Origin: Comamonadaceae bacterium
Lineage (GTDB): Bacteria > Pseudomonadota > Gammaproteobacteria > Burkholderiales > Burkholderiaceae_C
DNA length: 64,000 nt
NCBI GenBank assembly: GCA_947476285.1
Contig: CANJPU010000026.1
Span: forward strand, 1-64,000
Reading direction: 5' to 3'
Shown: piece by piece, positions 9,181 through 17,708 of the stretch
Layout: each line of letters opens with the position of its first letter
Position numbering within the stretch: position 1 is the first letter of the stretch
The notes under the pieces: model-generated
What the model saw: only the letters and a program-made list of their open reading frames with translations
Told to the model about the DNA's origin: nothing
Databases searched by the model: none
Made by a program: the position numbers and the translations under genes

Positions 9181-9855
9181 ATGTCGATGGTGTCCAATCT
9201 GGAGTTGATTCGCCGCGTTCCGCTGTTCGCGATGCTGACAGCCAACCAGGCTGAGTCGGTCGCGGATGCGGTTGTCAAGCGTCGCTTTCGCCGTGGCGAG
9301 ATCATCGTCGAGCAGGGGCAAAAGACCAACACGCTGTTCATCATTCTCACCGGTCGGGTCCGGGTGATTACATCCGACAAGCGCGGGCGCGAGGTGATAC
9401 TGGCCACCTTGCAGCCCGGCGATTATTTTGGCGAGATGAGCCTGATCGACAACCTCGCCCATTCGGCCACTGTGCGCGCCGAGGTGCAAACCGACATGCT
9501 GGCATTGGGTAGAGACGAGTTCGCCCGGTGCCTGCCCGAGAACAGCACCATGGCCTACGCCATCATGAAGGGCCTTGTGCAGCGCCTGCGCCAGGCCGAC
9601 CGCAAGATCGAATCACTGGCCTTGCTCGATGTCTATGGCCGGGTCGCGCGTGCGTTGCTCGAATCTGCCACGCCCGACCGAGATGGCCAGCTATCCATCC
9701 GCACGCGCCTCTCCCGTCAGGACATCGCCAAGATGGTCGGCGCCTCGCGCGAGATGGTCAGCCGTGTGATGAAAGACCTGGAAGACCGCGGCTTCATCGA
9801 AACACGCGAAGACGGCACCATGCTGGTCAAGGACAGGCTGACGACGCTGGGTTGA
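9181..9855 (+). CDS. Crp/Fnr family transcriptional regulator
   Basis: A 224-residue regulator with a cyclic-nucleotide-binding beta-roll (about 10-125; G-D-Y-F-G-E-M-S-L-I-D near 82), a long dimer helix, and a C-terminal winged helix. The recognition helix contains S-R-Q-D-I-A-K-M-V-G-A-S-R-E-M-V-S-R. The phosphate-binding cassette reads G-E-M-S-L-I-D-N-L-A-H-S-A-T, lacking the R-S-A pair typical of cAMP binding by Crp, so the ligand is uncertain. There is no N-terminal cysteine cluster, so it is not an Fe-S oxygen sensor of the Fnr type. GGAAGGG precedes the ATG at 9181. It is divergent from trxB and 52 bases ahead of ftsK. Confidence 0.9.
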   Translation: MSMVSNLELIRRVPLFAMLTANQAESVADAVVKRRFRRGEIIVEQGQKTNTLFIILTGRVRVITSDKRGREVILATLQPGDYFGEMSLIDNLAHSATVRAEVQTDMLALGRDEFARCLPENSTMAYAIMKGLVQRLRQADRKIESLALLDVYGRVARALLESATPDRDGQLSIRTRLSRQDIAKMVGASREMVSRVMKDLEDRGFIETREDGTMLVKDRLTTLG

Positions 9856-9907
9856 GCATCGCAGGCGCATCCGCGCGGCCCGGCTGCGTTAAGCTTGCGC
9901 CTGCTGC

Positions 9908-12235
9908 ATGACATATTCTCTCAACACCTTGACTGACACAGGCCAGGCCGGCACTACGCCGCGCACCGGTGCGAGCCGTTTCGCGCAAGAGATCTTTCTC
10001 GTTCTCGGGCTGCTCGTGGTGGCGTTCTGGCTGCTGTCGATGATCAGCTATGCGCCGCACGATGCTGCGTTCTCCACGTCGGGGCAGGGCGCGCCTATCC
10101 GCAACTGGGGCGGAAGACTGGGCGCCTGGGTGGCCGATGGAAGCTATTTTCTTCTTGGCTTTTCGGTCTGGTGGTGCTTTGCCGCTGCGGTGCGCGCCTG
10201 GCTGGCCGCGCTGGCTCGCTGGATGCGTGTGCAGGTGCTGCCCGGCCAGCCCGATGCCGGCGGGTTCATGCACACGCGAGTGGCGTTCTGGCTGGCTCTG
10301 GCCTTGCTGCTGTGCGCCAGCACCGGGCTGGAATGGTCGCGCATGTACCGCTATGAAGCCAGTTTGCCGGACCATGCCGGTGGTGCGCTGGGCTATTTGA
10401 TCGGCCCACTGGGCGTCAAGTGGCTCGGCTTTAACGGATCGGGCTTGGTGTTTGTGGCCCTGGCGGTTCTGGGTGCCTCGGGGGTCTTTCGCTTTTCCTG
10501 GAGCCAGGTGGCCGAACGCCTGGGCGCTACGCTGGACGGGCTGGTCCAGGCTCGGCGGGAAAAACGCGAAATTGCGCAAGACCTGGCCCTTGGCCAGGAA
10601 GCCGCTCGCCACCGCGAGGAAATCCTGCTGGAAGAGCGCATTGAAATCCAAGAGCACCATCCCACGCCGGTGTTGATCGAGCCCAAACTAGTGGACGTAC
10701 CCCGAAGCGAGCGAGTGGCCAAGGAGAGGCAAAAGCCGCTCTTCAAGGAGCTGCCTGATTCCAAGCTTCCGCAGGTCGATTTGCTGGACGGTGCACTGCA
10801 ACGGCAGGAGACAGTGGCGCCCGAAACGCTGGAGATGACCAGCCGGCTGATCGAGAAGAAACTCAGGGACTTCGGCGTTGAAGTGCGCGTGGTGCTGGCC
10901 CAGCCCGGCCCTGTGATCACGCGCTACGAGATCGAGCCAGCCACCGGTGTCAAGGGCTCGCAGATCGTCAACCTGGCCAAGGACCTGGCCCGATCACTCA
11001 GCTTGATTTCCATCCGGGTGGTCGAGACCATTCCGGGCAAGAACTACATGGCGCTGGAGCTGCCCAACGCCAAGCGGCAATCCATTCGGTTGTCGGAAAT
11101 ACTGGGCTCGCAAACCTACAACGAGGCCAAGTCCATGCTGACCATGGGCCTTGGCAAGGACATCATCGGCAACCCGGTGGTGGCCGATCTGGCCCGCATG
11201 CCGCACGTGCTGGTGGCCGGCACCACGGGCTCGGGCAAGTCAGTTGGCATCAACGCGATGATCCTGTCGCTCTTGTACAAGGCCGAAGCACGCGATGTGC
11301 GCCTTTTGATGATCGACCCCAAGATGCTGGAGATGTCGGTCTACGAAGGCATCCCGCATCTGCTGGCGCCGGTGGTCACCGACATGCGCCAGGCCGCGCA
11401 CGGCCTGAACTGGTGCGTGGGCGAGATGGAGCGCCGCTACAAGCTCATGAGCAAGCTGGGCGTGCGCAACCTGGCCGGCTACAACCACAAGATCGATGAA
11501 GCCAAGGCCAGCGAAGAGTTCATCTACAACCCGTTCAGCCTGACGCCCGACAGCCCCGAGCCGCTGGAACGTCTGCCACACATTGTGGTGGTCATCGACG
11601 AGTTGGCCGACCTGATGATGGTGGTGGGCAAGAAGATCGAAGAGCTGATCGCCCGCCTGGCGCAAAAAGCCCGCGCCGCCGGCATCCACCTGATACTGGC
11701 CACCCAGCGCCCCAGCGTCGATGTGATTACCGGTTTGATCAAAGCCAACATCCCCACCCGCATTGCGTTTCAGGTGTCCAGCAAGATCGACAGCCGTACC
11801 ATCCTCGACCAGATGGGCGCCGAGGCCTTGCTGGGCATGGGCGACATGCTCTACATGCCCAGCGGCACCGGTTTTCCGATTCGTGTGCACGGCGCCTTCG
11901 TCAGTGACGAAGAGGTACACCGCGTGGTCTCCTACCTCAAGGAGCAAGGCGGCGAGCCCAACTATGTGGAGGGTCTGCTTGAAGGCGGCACGGTCGACGA
12001 GGACGGTGAACTTTCAGGCGGCGAAGGCGGTGGCGAGAAAGACCCGATGTACGACCAGGCGGTGGAAGTTGTGCTGAAGAACCGCAAGGCCAGTATCTCG
12101 CTGGTCCAGCGGCACCTGAAGATTGGTTACAACCGAGCTGCGCGATTGGTGGAAGATATGGAAAAGGCCGGACTCGTTAGCGCAATGAGTGGCAGTGGGC
12201 AAAGGGAAATATTGGTTCCGAATCGGGTGGAGTGA
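9908..12235 (+). CDS. ftsK: DNA translocase FtsK
   Basis: FtsK couples chromosome dimer resolution and segregation to septum formation. The 775-residue protein has four N-terminal membrane helices (within about 25-200), a short linker, and a RecA-like motor. Walker A is G-T-T-G-S-G-K-S near residue 438 and Walker B is [10 protein letters not shown] near 562. The C-terminal gamma winged-helix domain (about 710-775, with [12 protein letters not shown]) would read KOPS sequences. The linker is much shorter than in E. coli, as is usual for betaproteobacteria. It precedes lolA in a conserved pairing. Confidence 0.97.
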   Translation: MTYSLNTLTDTGQAGTTPRTGASRFAQEIFLVLGLLVVAFWLLSMISYAPHDAAFSTSGQGAPIRNWGGRLGAWVADGSYFLLGFSVWWCFAAAVRAWLAALARWMRVQVLPGQPDAGGFMHTRVAFWLALALLLCASTGLEWSRMYRYEASLPDHAGGALGYLIGPLGVKWLGFNGSGLVFVALAVLGASGVFRFSWSQVAERLGATLDGLVQARREKREIAQDLALGQEAARHREEILLEERIEIQEHHPTPVLIEPKLVDVPRSERVAKERQKPLFKELPDSKLPQVDLLDGALQRQETVAPETLEMTSRLIEKKLRDFGVEVRVVLAQPGPVITRYEIEPATGVKGSQIVNLAKDLARSLSLISIRVVETIPGKNYMALELPNAKRQSIRLSEILGSQTYNEAKSMLTMGLGKDIIGNPVVADLARMPHVLVAGTTGSGKSVGINAMILSLLYKAEARDVRLLMIDPKMLEMSVYEGIPHLLAPVVTDMRQAAHGLNWCVGEMERRYKLMSKLGVRNLAGYNHKIDEAKASEEFIYNPFSLTPDSPEPLERLPHIVVVIDELADLMMVVGKKIEELIARLAQKARAAGIHLILATQRPSVDVITGLIKANIPTRIAFQVSSKIDSRTILDQMGAEALLGMGDMLYMPSGTGFPIRVHGAFVSDEEVHRVVSYLKEQGGEPNYVEGLLEGGTVDEDGELSGGEGGGEKDPMYDQAVEVVLKNRKASISLVQRHLKIGYNRAARLVEDMEKAGLVSAMSGSGQREILVPNRVE

Positions 12236-12248
12236 CAGATCCGACCTG

Positions 12249-12275
12249 TCATCCCGGACTTGATCCGGGATCCAG
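12249..12275. repeat. Short palindromic dispersed-repeat unit upstream of lolA
   Basis: ATCCCGGA at 12251-12258 pairs exactly with TCCGGGAT at 12264-12271 around a 5-base loop, inside a longer TCATCCCGGACTTGATCCGG-type sequence. Similar units are familiar as abundant dispersed palindromes in alphaproteobacterial genomes. It sits between the ftsK stop and the lolA start, so it would be in the transcript of both. Confidence 0.7.
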
Positions 12276-12301
12276 TGCGCCCAGCAAACAAAGGCAGTTC
12301 C

Positions 12302-12934
12302 ATGAAGAAGACAGTCTCCTCGCTCCTGCTGCTCGCAAGCGCCCTGGCAGCCCAAGCCTCTGGCCTGGACAGCCTGGAAAACTTCATCAAGTCCGTCAAG
12401 AGCGGCCGCGCCGAATTCACTCAGGTGGTCACTGGCCCAGCCCGCGAAGGCCAGGCCCCGCGCAGCAAGACATCCTCTGGGACATTCGAGTTCGCGCGCC
12501 CCGACCACTTTCGCTTCAGCTACAAAAAACCCTTCGAACAAACCATCGTGGCCGACGGGCAGACCCTGTGGCTGTACGACGTCGATTTGAAGCAAGTGAC
12601 CACGCGCCGCCAATCACAAGTGCTGGCCTCCACCCCCGCAGCCCTGATCGCTTCCGCCCCCGACCTGGCAGCATTGCAAAGAGACTTCACGCTCGAAGCT
12701 GCCGCCGACAAAGACGGCATGCAGTGGGTTCAGGCCTCACCCCGGGCCAAGGATGGCCAGCTTCACAGTATCAAAGTCGGCTTTCGCGGAAATGATCTGG
12801 CCGTACTCGAAATCTTCGACAGCTTCGGCCAGCGCTCGGTGATGACATTCAGCAAGCTCGAAGCCAATGCTGTTGTGCCGGCGGCGTCATTCAGCTTCAA
12901 GCCGCCGGTGGGGGTGGATGTGGTCAAGCAGTGA
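12302..12934 (+). CDS. lolA: Outer-membrane lipoprotein carrier LolA
   Basis: LolA is the periplasmic chaperone that takes lipoproteins released by LolCDE across to LolB. The 210-residue precursor has a clear signal peptide (M-K-K-T-V then a hydrophobic run, cleavage after A-Q-A near residue 19). The family segments G-T-F-E-F-A-R-P-D-H-F-R-F-S-Y near 57 and D-G-Q-T-L-W-L-Y-D-V-D-L near 82 follow. The ATG at 12302 gives this signal peptide; an earlier TTG would start inside the palindromic repeat. It follows ftsK by 66 bases, as is typical in this lineage. Confidence 0.95.
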   Translation: MKKTVSSLLLLASALAAQASGLDSLENFIKSVKSGRAEFTQVVTGPAREGQAPRSKTSSGTFEFARPDHFRFSYKKPFEQTIVADGQTLWLYDVDLKQVTTRRQSQVLASTPAALIASAPDLAALQRDFTLEAAADKDGMQWVQASPRAKDGQLHSIKVGFRGNDLAVLEIFDSFGQRSVMTFSKLEANAVVPAASFSFKPPVGVDVVKQ

Positions 12935-12990
12935 GCGGCGGCGTGTCCCCATATGGCCATTTCACTTTGCCTTTTAAATCAACTAAGTCA

Positions 12991-13019
12991 TTGATTGTTA
13001 ATGAATTTCCGTGTATTGT
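12991..13019 (+). promoter_or_regulatory. Sigma70-type promoter of the nucleotidyltransferase gene
   Basis: TTGATT at 12991-12996 and TATTGT at 13014-13019 are 17 bases apart, the optimal spacing, in an AT-rich stretch unlike its surroundings. Transcription would start near 13026, leaving a leader of about 20 bases before the GTG at 13046. Confidence 0.6.
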
Positions 13020-13044
13020 GAGTTATCTTAAATTCACACGGAAA
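13006..13044. promoter_or_regulatory. Inverted repeat over the promoter, candidate operator
   Basis: TTTCCGTGT at 13006-13014 and ACACGGAAA at 13036-13044 are exact 9-bp inverted copies with a 21-base spacer. One arm touches the -10 element and the other lies directly before the start codon. This geometry suits an autoregulatory operator. In RNA, only the right arm and part of the spacer would be transcribed. Confidence 0.5.
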
Positions 13045-13045
13045 A

Positions 13046-13999
13046 GTGGTGCATCAATTCGTCGAGCTCAGTGAAAGCCAGTTGCGTGAGCTGGTCAACG
13101 CACAGGCCACCTGGCGCGCGTTCGCCCAGGCCCGGCGTGAGGCGCGGCAGGTCAAGGGCTCCATGACCTGGAAGCAAGTCGGGAGCGGCACGTACCTCAT
13201 CAGAGCCTCATCCAAAGGTGCGCAGACTTCCTTAGGCCGCAAGAGTGAAGACACGCAAGCCATCTACGATGGTTTTCAGCTACGCAAAGGCCCGGCAGAA
13301 GCTCGCATGAAGGCCTTGAAGAGCCGGCTTGAAGAGCAACGCAAGCTCAACCGTCTGTATCGTGTCGGGCGCGTCCCGAACGTCGTCGTTCGCGCCCTGG
13401 CTGCGCTTGATGATGCTGGCATGGCCGATCAGTTCATGGTCATCGGCACCCATGCCATCTACGCGTATGAGGCCGCGGCGGGTGTGTTGGTTGACTCCAG
13501 TGCAATGGCCACCCGCGATCTTGATCTTCTCTTCGATGCCCGCAAGCGCCTGGCCTTTGCTGCGACTCTGCATAAATCGGGCGCTCGGTCATTGATCGGC
13601 GTATTCAAGAAGGCGGACCCCACTTTTCGCGTCATGCGAGAGCAACTGCAAACGGCCGTGAATGATGATGGCTTCGAGATCGACATCATCCGGCGCAAGG
13701 CCACGCCGGATGACCCCCACCCCATGAAAATGTCGGATGACGAAGACGACTTCTGGGCCGTGCAGATCGCTGATGGCGACAAATTGATCACCGGTCGAAA
13801 ATTCGACCAACTGGTGGTGGCTGCCAATGGCGAGATGGCCAGCATGCACACCCTGCACCCGCTGGATTTTGTGCGACTCAAGCGACAGCTCGCAGCGCTA
13901 CCGGGCCGCGATCCACAAAAAGCGCCAAAAGACCGCCTGCAGGCTCAAGTGGTGCAGCAGTTGTGGGACCAATACTTGCACCGGCTGGCCCCGCGGTAG
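13046..13999 (+). CDS. Nucleotidyltransferase-fold protein (GSU2403-like)
   Basis: A 317-residue protein resembling the GSU2403 nucleotidyltransferase-fold family. The fold signature is G-T-H-A near residue 135, D158-x-D160 in R-D-L-D-L-L-F-D-A-R, and a third acidic residue near 212 in F-E-I-D-I-I-R-R. This is a plausible metal-binding triad for nucleotide transfer. Residues 1-110 are helical and charged with no domain I recognise. Relatives of this fold include AbiEii-type toxins, but no partner antitoxin gene is adjacent. The start is GTG 13046 (or the next GTG codon); no ATG fits. It interrupts the usual lolA-rarA neighbourhood, has its own AT-rich promoter, and looks acquired. The substrate is unknown. 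Confidence 0.75.
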   Translation: MVHQFVELSESQLRELVNAQATWRAFAQARREARQVKGSMTWKQVGSGTYLIRASSKGAQTSLGRKSEDTQAIYDGFQLRKGPAEARMKALKSRLEEQRKLNRLYRVGRVPNVVVRALAALDDAGMADQFMVIGTHAIYAYEAAAGVLVDSSAMATRDLDLLFDARKRLAFAATLHKSGARSLIGVFKKADPTFRVMREQLQTAVNDDGFEIDIIRRKATPDDPHPMKMSDDEDDFWAVQIADGDKLITGRKFDQLVVAANGEMASMHTLHPLDFVRLKRQLAALPGRDPQKAPKDRLQAQVVQQLWDQYLHRLAPR

Positions 14000-14035
14000 A
14001 TTGAGGCCGGACGCAAGCACTTTTTGAGCGCGGTC

Positions 14036-14407
14036 CTATATCTCCCGCGTCACCCGCTCCAGATCCTTGCGCTCAATGAATTCATCCATGCGCGAGAGCA
14101 GGCGCCACCACTCGCTGCCGTCGTCTCGGTAGATTCGCATCGCGCCAGCGCGCACCAGAATTTTGCGCAGCTCGTCGTCCTCGAAGCCGCCCAGGTGTAT
14201 GCGCAGTGCGTCGAAAGATCGGTCGGTGAAGCTCTTGTGGCTGAGAAAATGTCGGGCGGTTTCTTCGGCCATGAACTCGGTGCGGTGTTGTTCCTGTGCC
14301 AGGCGCAACTGGTGGCGAAACTGCTGGCGATTGAGCAGGTAGCTGATGCCGCCGCCCACAAGTGCGCCAAGCAAAGCAGAGAAGGTGGACCAGAGTGCTG
14401 AGTTCAT
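14036..14407 (-). CDS. Small conserved membrane-anchored protein of unknown function
   Basis: A 123-residue protein with one N-terminal membrane helix (about 8-25, rich in A, L and G), then a charged helical region. The soluble part contains L-G-G-F-E-D-D-E-L-R-K-I-L-V-R-A-G-A, a pattern I recall from unannotated proteobacterial proteins, and ends W-R-L-L-S-R-M-D-E-F. The helix-then-arginine start predicts an N-out/C-in anchor. It converges on the nucleotidyltransferase gene and is divergent from rarA. I cannot assign a function. It is not a shadow: the competing plus-strand frame lacks any recognisable sequence. Confidence 0.65.
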   Translation of the reverse strand: MNSALWSTFSALLGALVGGGISYLLNRQQFRHQLRLAQEQHRTEFMAEETARHFLSHKSFTDRSFDALRIHLGGFEDDELRKILVRAGAMRIYRDDGSEWWRLLSRMDEFIERKDLERVTREI

Positions 14408-14464
14408 CCTGGGATCATATTCGCGGCACTATAAACTGTCTTGCTACGCCACCGGCCACACCAC

Positions 14465-15799
14465 TTGAGCAAGTCTCCTCCTTCCGTCTCCGCCGCCCAT
14501 CAGCCGCTGGCCGAACGCCTGCGCCCACACACTCTGGGCGAGGTGATTGGCCAGCAGCACTTACTGGGCGAAGGCATGGCCTTGCGCATTGCTTTTGAGT
14601 CAGGCCAGCCGCATAGCTGCATTCTGTGGGGGCCGCCGGGCACGGGCAAGACCACCATTGCACGCTTGATGGCCGACGCATTCGATGCGCAGTTCATCAC
14701 CATCAGCGCAGTGCTGGGAGGCGTCAAGGACATTCGCGAAGCGGTGGAGCAAGCGCAACTGGTGCAGGGCACCGCGCTTGAAAGCGCATCGGGCGCACCG
14801 GGGCGCCGCACCATTGTGTTCGTCGACGAGGTGCACCGCTTCAACAAGAGCCAGCAAGACGCTTTCCTGCCCCATGTGGAGTCGGGCCTGTTCACCTTCA
14901 TCGGTGCGACCACCGAGAACCCCTCTTTTGAAGTGAATTCCGCGCTTCTGTCGCGCGCCGCAGTGTATGTGCTGCAACCACTGACGCCGGCCGATCTGGC
15001 GCAGATTGTCGCCAAGGCGCAGCACATTGGCGCGGTGCCGGCCATCGAACAGGCCGCCCTTGACCGGCTGGTGGCCTATGCCGATGGTGATGCACGCAGA
15101 CTGCTCAACACGCTGGAAACCTTGGCAGTGGCGGCCGGCCGCGAGAAGCTTGGGCAAGTTACCGACCTGTGGTTGCTCAAGGTGTTGGGCGAGCGCATGC
15201 GGCGCTACGACAAAGGCGGCGAGCAGTTCTACGACACCATCAGCGCGCTACACAAGTCGGTGCGTGGCTCTGACCCAGACGCCTCGCTTTACTGGTTGCT
15301 GCGCATGCTCGATGGTGGGGCCGACCCACGCTACATGGCCAGGCGGCTGATTCGCATGGCCACCGAGGACATCGGCCTGGCCGACCCACGCGCCCTGCGC
15401 ATGGCGCTGGACGCGGCCGAGGTGTACGAACGCCTGGGCTCGCCCGAAGGCGAACTGGCGCTTGCCGAATGCGTGGTCTATCTGGCAGTGGCGCCTAAAT
15501 CGAACGCTGTTTACAAGGCCTACAACGAGGCCAAGGCCCTCATCAAGCAGGAAGGCACCCGGCCTGTGCCAATGCACCTGCGCAACGCGCCCACCCAGTT
15601 GATGAAAGACCTGGATTACGGGCGCGACTACCGCTACGCGCACGATGAAGAGGGCGGCTTCGCGGCGGGCGAAACCTACTTGCCCGATGGCATGGCAGCG
15701 CCCGGGTTTTATCGGCCGGTGGAGCGGGGGCTGGAGATTCGGATCGCCGCCAAATTGAGGGAGTTGCGCGAGCGCAATGAGCGCAATGAGCGCAATTAG
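14465..15799 (+). CDS. rarA: Replication-associated recombination protein A (RarA/MgsA AAA+ ATPase)
   Basis: RarA is a clamp-loader-like AAA+ ATPase acting at stalled replication forks. The 444 residues carry P-L-A-E-R-L-R-P near 13, Walker A G-P-P-G-T-G-K-T near 56, Walker B F-V-D-E-V-H-R-F near 118, sensor 1 G-A-T-T-E-N-P-S near 146, and the C-terminal tetramerisation domain with R-R-L-I-R-M-A-T-E-D-I-G. No ATG suits the N-terminus. TTG 14465 gives a family-like M-S-K start, and TTG 14441 is an alternative; neither has a strong Shine-Dalgarno. TATAAA at 14430-14435 may be the -10. The C-terminus ends in three E-R-N triplets from a 9-bp repeat. Confidence 0.92.
   Translation: MSKSPPSVSAAHQPLAERLRPHTLGEVIGQQHLLGEGMALRIAFESGQPHSCILWGPPGTGKTTIARLMADAFDAQFITISAVLGGVKDIREAVEQAQLVQGTALESASGAPGRRTIVFVDEVHRFNKSQQDAFLPHVESGLFTFIGATTENPSFEVNSALLSRAAVYVLQPLTPADLAQIVAKAQHIGAVPAIEQAALDRLVAYADGDARRLLNTLETLAVAAGREKLGQVTDLWLLKVLGERMRRYDKGGEQFYDTISALHKSVRGSDPDASLYWLLRMLDGGADPRYMARRLIRMATEDIGLADPRALRMALDAAEVYERLGSPEGELALAECVVYLAVAPKSNAVYKAYNEAKALIKQEGTRPVPMHLRNAPTQLMKDLDYGRDYRYAHDEEGGFAAGETYLPDGMAAPGFYRPVERGLEIRIAAKLRELRERNERNERN
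15771..15797 (+). repeat. Three 9-bp tandem repeats at the rarA 3' end
   Basis: AGCGCAATG-type units occur at 15771, 15780 and 15789 (the last ends in T). They encode repeated E-R-N at the RarA C-terminus and are probably a slippage product. Confidence 0.7.
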
Positions 15800-16231
15800 G
15801 GCAATTGGCAGGCTGCTGAAATACCTCACTCGGCCCTTTGCCCGCCTCTGTCGTCCCGGCCTTGAGCGGAGGGCGCGCCCAATCGGCCTCACCCGCCGGA
15901 CCCAAGCTGTAGCCTGGGCTGACCCGAGCCTTGTCTTCCCGGGGTTTGAAGTAGGTCTTGAATTACCCAGGCATCCATAGAGACTCCAGGGAAACCCCCC
16001 AAGGTCGCGCCGACGAAAGTCTCGGCCCCTGAGTCGTCCCAGTCTGCAATTGGGTGCGAAATAACGTCACTTCGTTCTCAATAAATGCCATTTCGTTCTT
16101 CTCGCTGATTGTCCCGATTCCCCCTTGGATAAAGTTCGATCAACGCGAATTCACTTGAATGGGACGCAGTGCCCGAGCGGCCGCCTGCGGCTGACTCTTC
16201 GCCAAGAATGTGTAGCAACGAGGGGATCGCT
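15800..16231. other. 432-bp intergenic region between rarA and the TPR/barrel gene
   Basis: No convincing gene is seen on either strand. The stretch holds no clear intrinsic terminator for rarA. Base composition becomes less GC-rich near 16050-16140, where an 8-bp direct repeat occurs. It presumably contains the promoter of the downstream locus, but no good -35/-10 pair could be chosen. Confidence 0.5.
16071..16099 (+). promoter_or_regulatory. Direct repeat TTCGTTCT with 21-bp period
   Basis: TTCGTTCT at 16071-16078 recurs at 16092-16099, two helical turns apart on the same DNA face. It lies upstream of the TPR/barrel gene. This arrangement suits binding by a tandem-dimer regulator, but the repeat is short and could be chance. 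Confidence 0.25.
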
Positions 16232-17659
16232 TTGAGTAATCGTTGGTGGCCATCGCTGCAGCCGTTCTCGGCTGGGCATGTGGATCGGAGCGCAACGCTG
16301 TCCTGGGCCGGTCGGTTTGGCCTTGGCGCTTTGCTTGGCCTGGCCTTGTGCGGCCCGGCCTTGGCGCAGGCCGATGCCTCGCTGCAGCGCCAGGTGGATG
16401 AAGCCTTTGGGTAAGTGCAGCGTCAGCCACAAGATCTCGGTGCGATGGATCGCTACGCCAGGCTGCTGGTGCAGTCTGGTAATTATGAGGGCGCGGTTGC
16501 CGCGCTTGAGCGTCTGCTGATCAATCCGCAGGCCGCGCCTTCAGTCCGCCTTGACATCGCAGTGCTCTACTACCGCATGGGCTCGTATGCCATGGCCGAG
16601 GCCATGCTGCACGATGCGCTGCAAGACCGGCGCCTGACACCCGAGCAGCAGGCTCTGGCCCGCAAGCTGCTCGGCGACGCCCAGCGGCGTAACCAGGTCT
16701 CGCAGATCGATGGCAGCGTGCTGCTGGCGCTGCGCCATCAAAGCAACCCCACCTATCGCACAGCGGATGCCAATGTGTATTCGGCAGGCGCGCTAGGCCC
16801 CTTGGCGCCCGCAGATAGGCCGCAATCAGACGCCGACGCCACCCTGGGTCTGCGCCTGGCCCATGTTTACGACCTTCAGATGCAAAATTATGCGTCCGTC
16901 GTCAGCACCCTGGGCGCCTACTGGGTTGATTACCGCTCTTCATCGGGCAGCCGCCTGCAGGCCAACCCTGCCAATGCCGCCGATCTGCTGTCACTTGAGG
17001 TCACCAGCGGCCTGCGCTTTAGGCCCTTGCCGGTGCAGGCCGCCGGCCTGAGCGTGCGGCCGCACGTGTTGGCGTCCCAGGTGGCGGCTCGTCAGCACCA
17101 CTACTTACGCAGCCACGGGTTGGGTCTTGATGTGTCATACCAGCACAGCGAGTACACGCTGGCCGAGTTGACGATTGATTCGCAGCAGCGCAGCTTCGCC
17201 AACCGGATTGACCTGACCGATTCACAGTTCATAGGCGGGCGCCTGAGCAGCCTGCGCGCACGCCTGACGCACGAGCTCGCGCCCGGGCGCGTGCTGGTCG
17301 GTGAACTGGCAGCGCGGCGCAATGACACGGCGCGCGATTACTACGATTTCGACACACTGGAGGCTCGGGTTAGTTATTCGTTTTCGTATGCCAACCCATT
17401 TGTGGCCGCAGGCCGCGCCTTGACCACATCGCTCACGCTGAGCGCGGTCGATCGTCGCTACGGCGCCGCTGACCCCGCCATCAAGGCCGGGACCACAAGG
17501 CACGATAAAGAATGGCGCCTGGGCCTGCATCAGTCGGTGCCTTTGTCCGATGCATGGGCGGCGCTGCTGGTGGTGGAGCGCGCACGCAGTCGATCCAGCC
17601 TGCCCAATTTCAACTACAACAACACGGCGATCTCTGGTGCGTTGCTGTACCGGTTCTAG
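16232..17659 (+). pseudogene. TPR/outer-membrane beta-barrel protein gene interrupted by an in-frame TAA
   Basis: One reading frame runs through, broken only by TAA at 16412-16414 after codon 60. Before the stop, a TTG start at 16232 (GAGGGG six bases upstream) encodes a signal peptide ending A-L-A-Q-A and the start of a helical repeat (L-Q-R-Q-V-D-E-A-F-G). After it, Q-R-Q-P-Q-D-L-G-A-M-D-R-Y-A-R-L-L-V continues the same TPR helix. About 90 further TPR residues and a 300-residue barrel follow, ending in a terminal Y-R-F. A single base change from a sense codon would explain it. Re-initiation at GTG 16415 or ATG 16445 would yield a 405-414 residue product without export signal. The family is a periplasmic-TPR plus barrel type seen beside FecR proteins. 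Readthrough, a sequencing error or a true null allele are all possible. Confidence 0.75.
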
Positions 17660-17708
17660 CGGCCAAGCCCGCACCGTAGGCCACCCCGTCCGCGTACAGG
17701 AGTAAACG

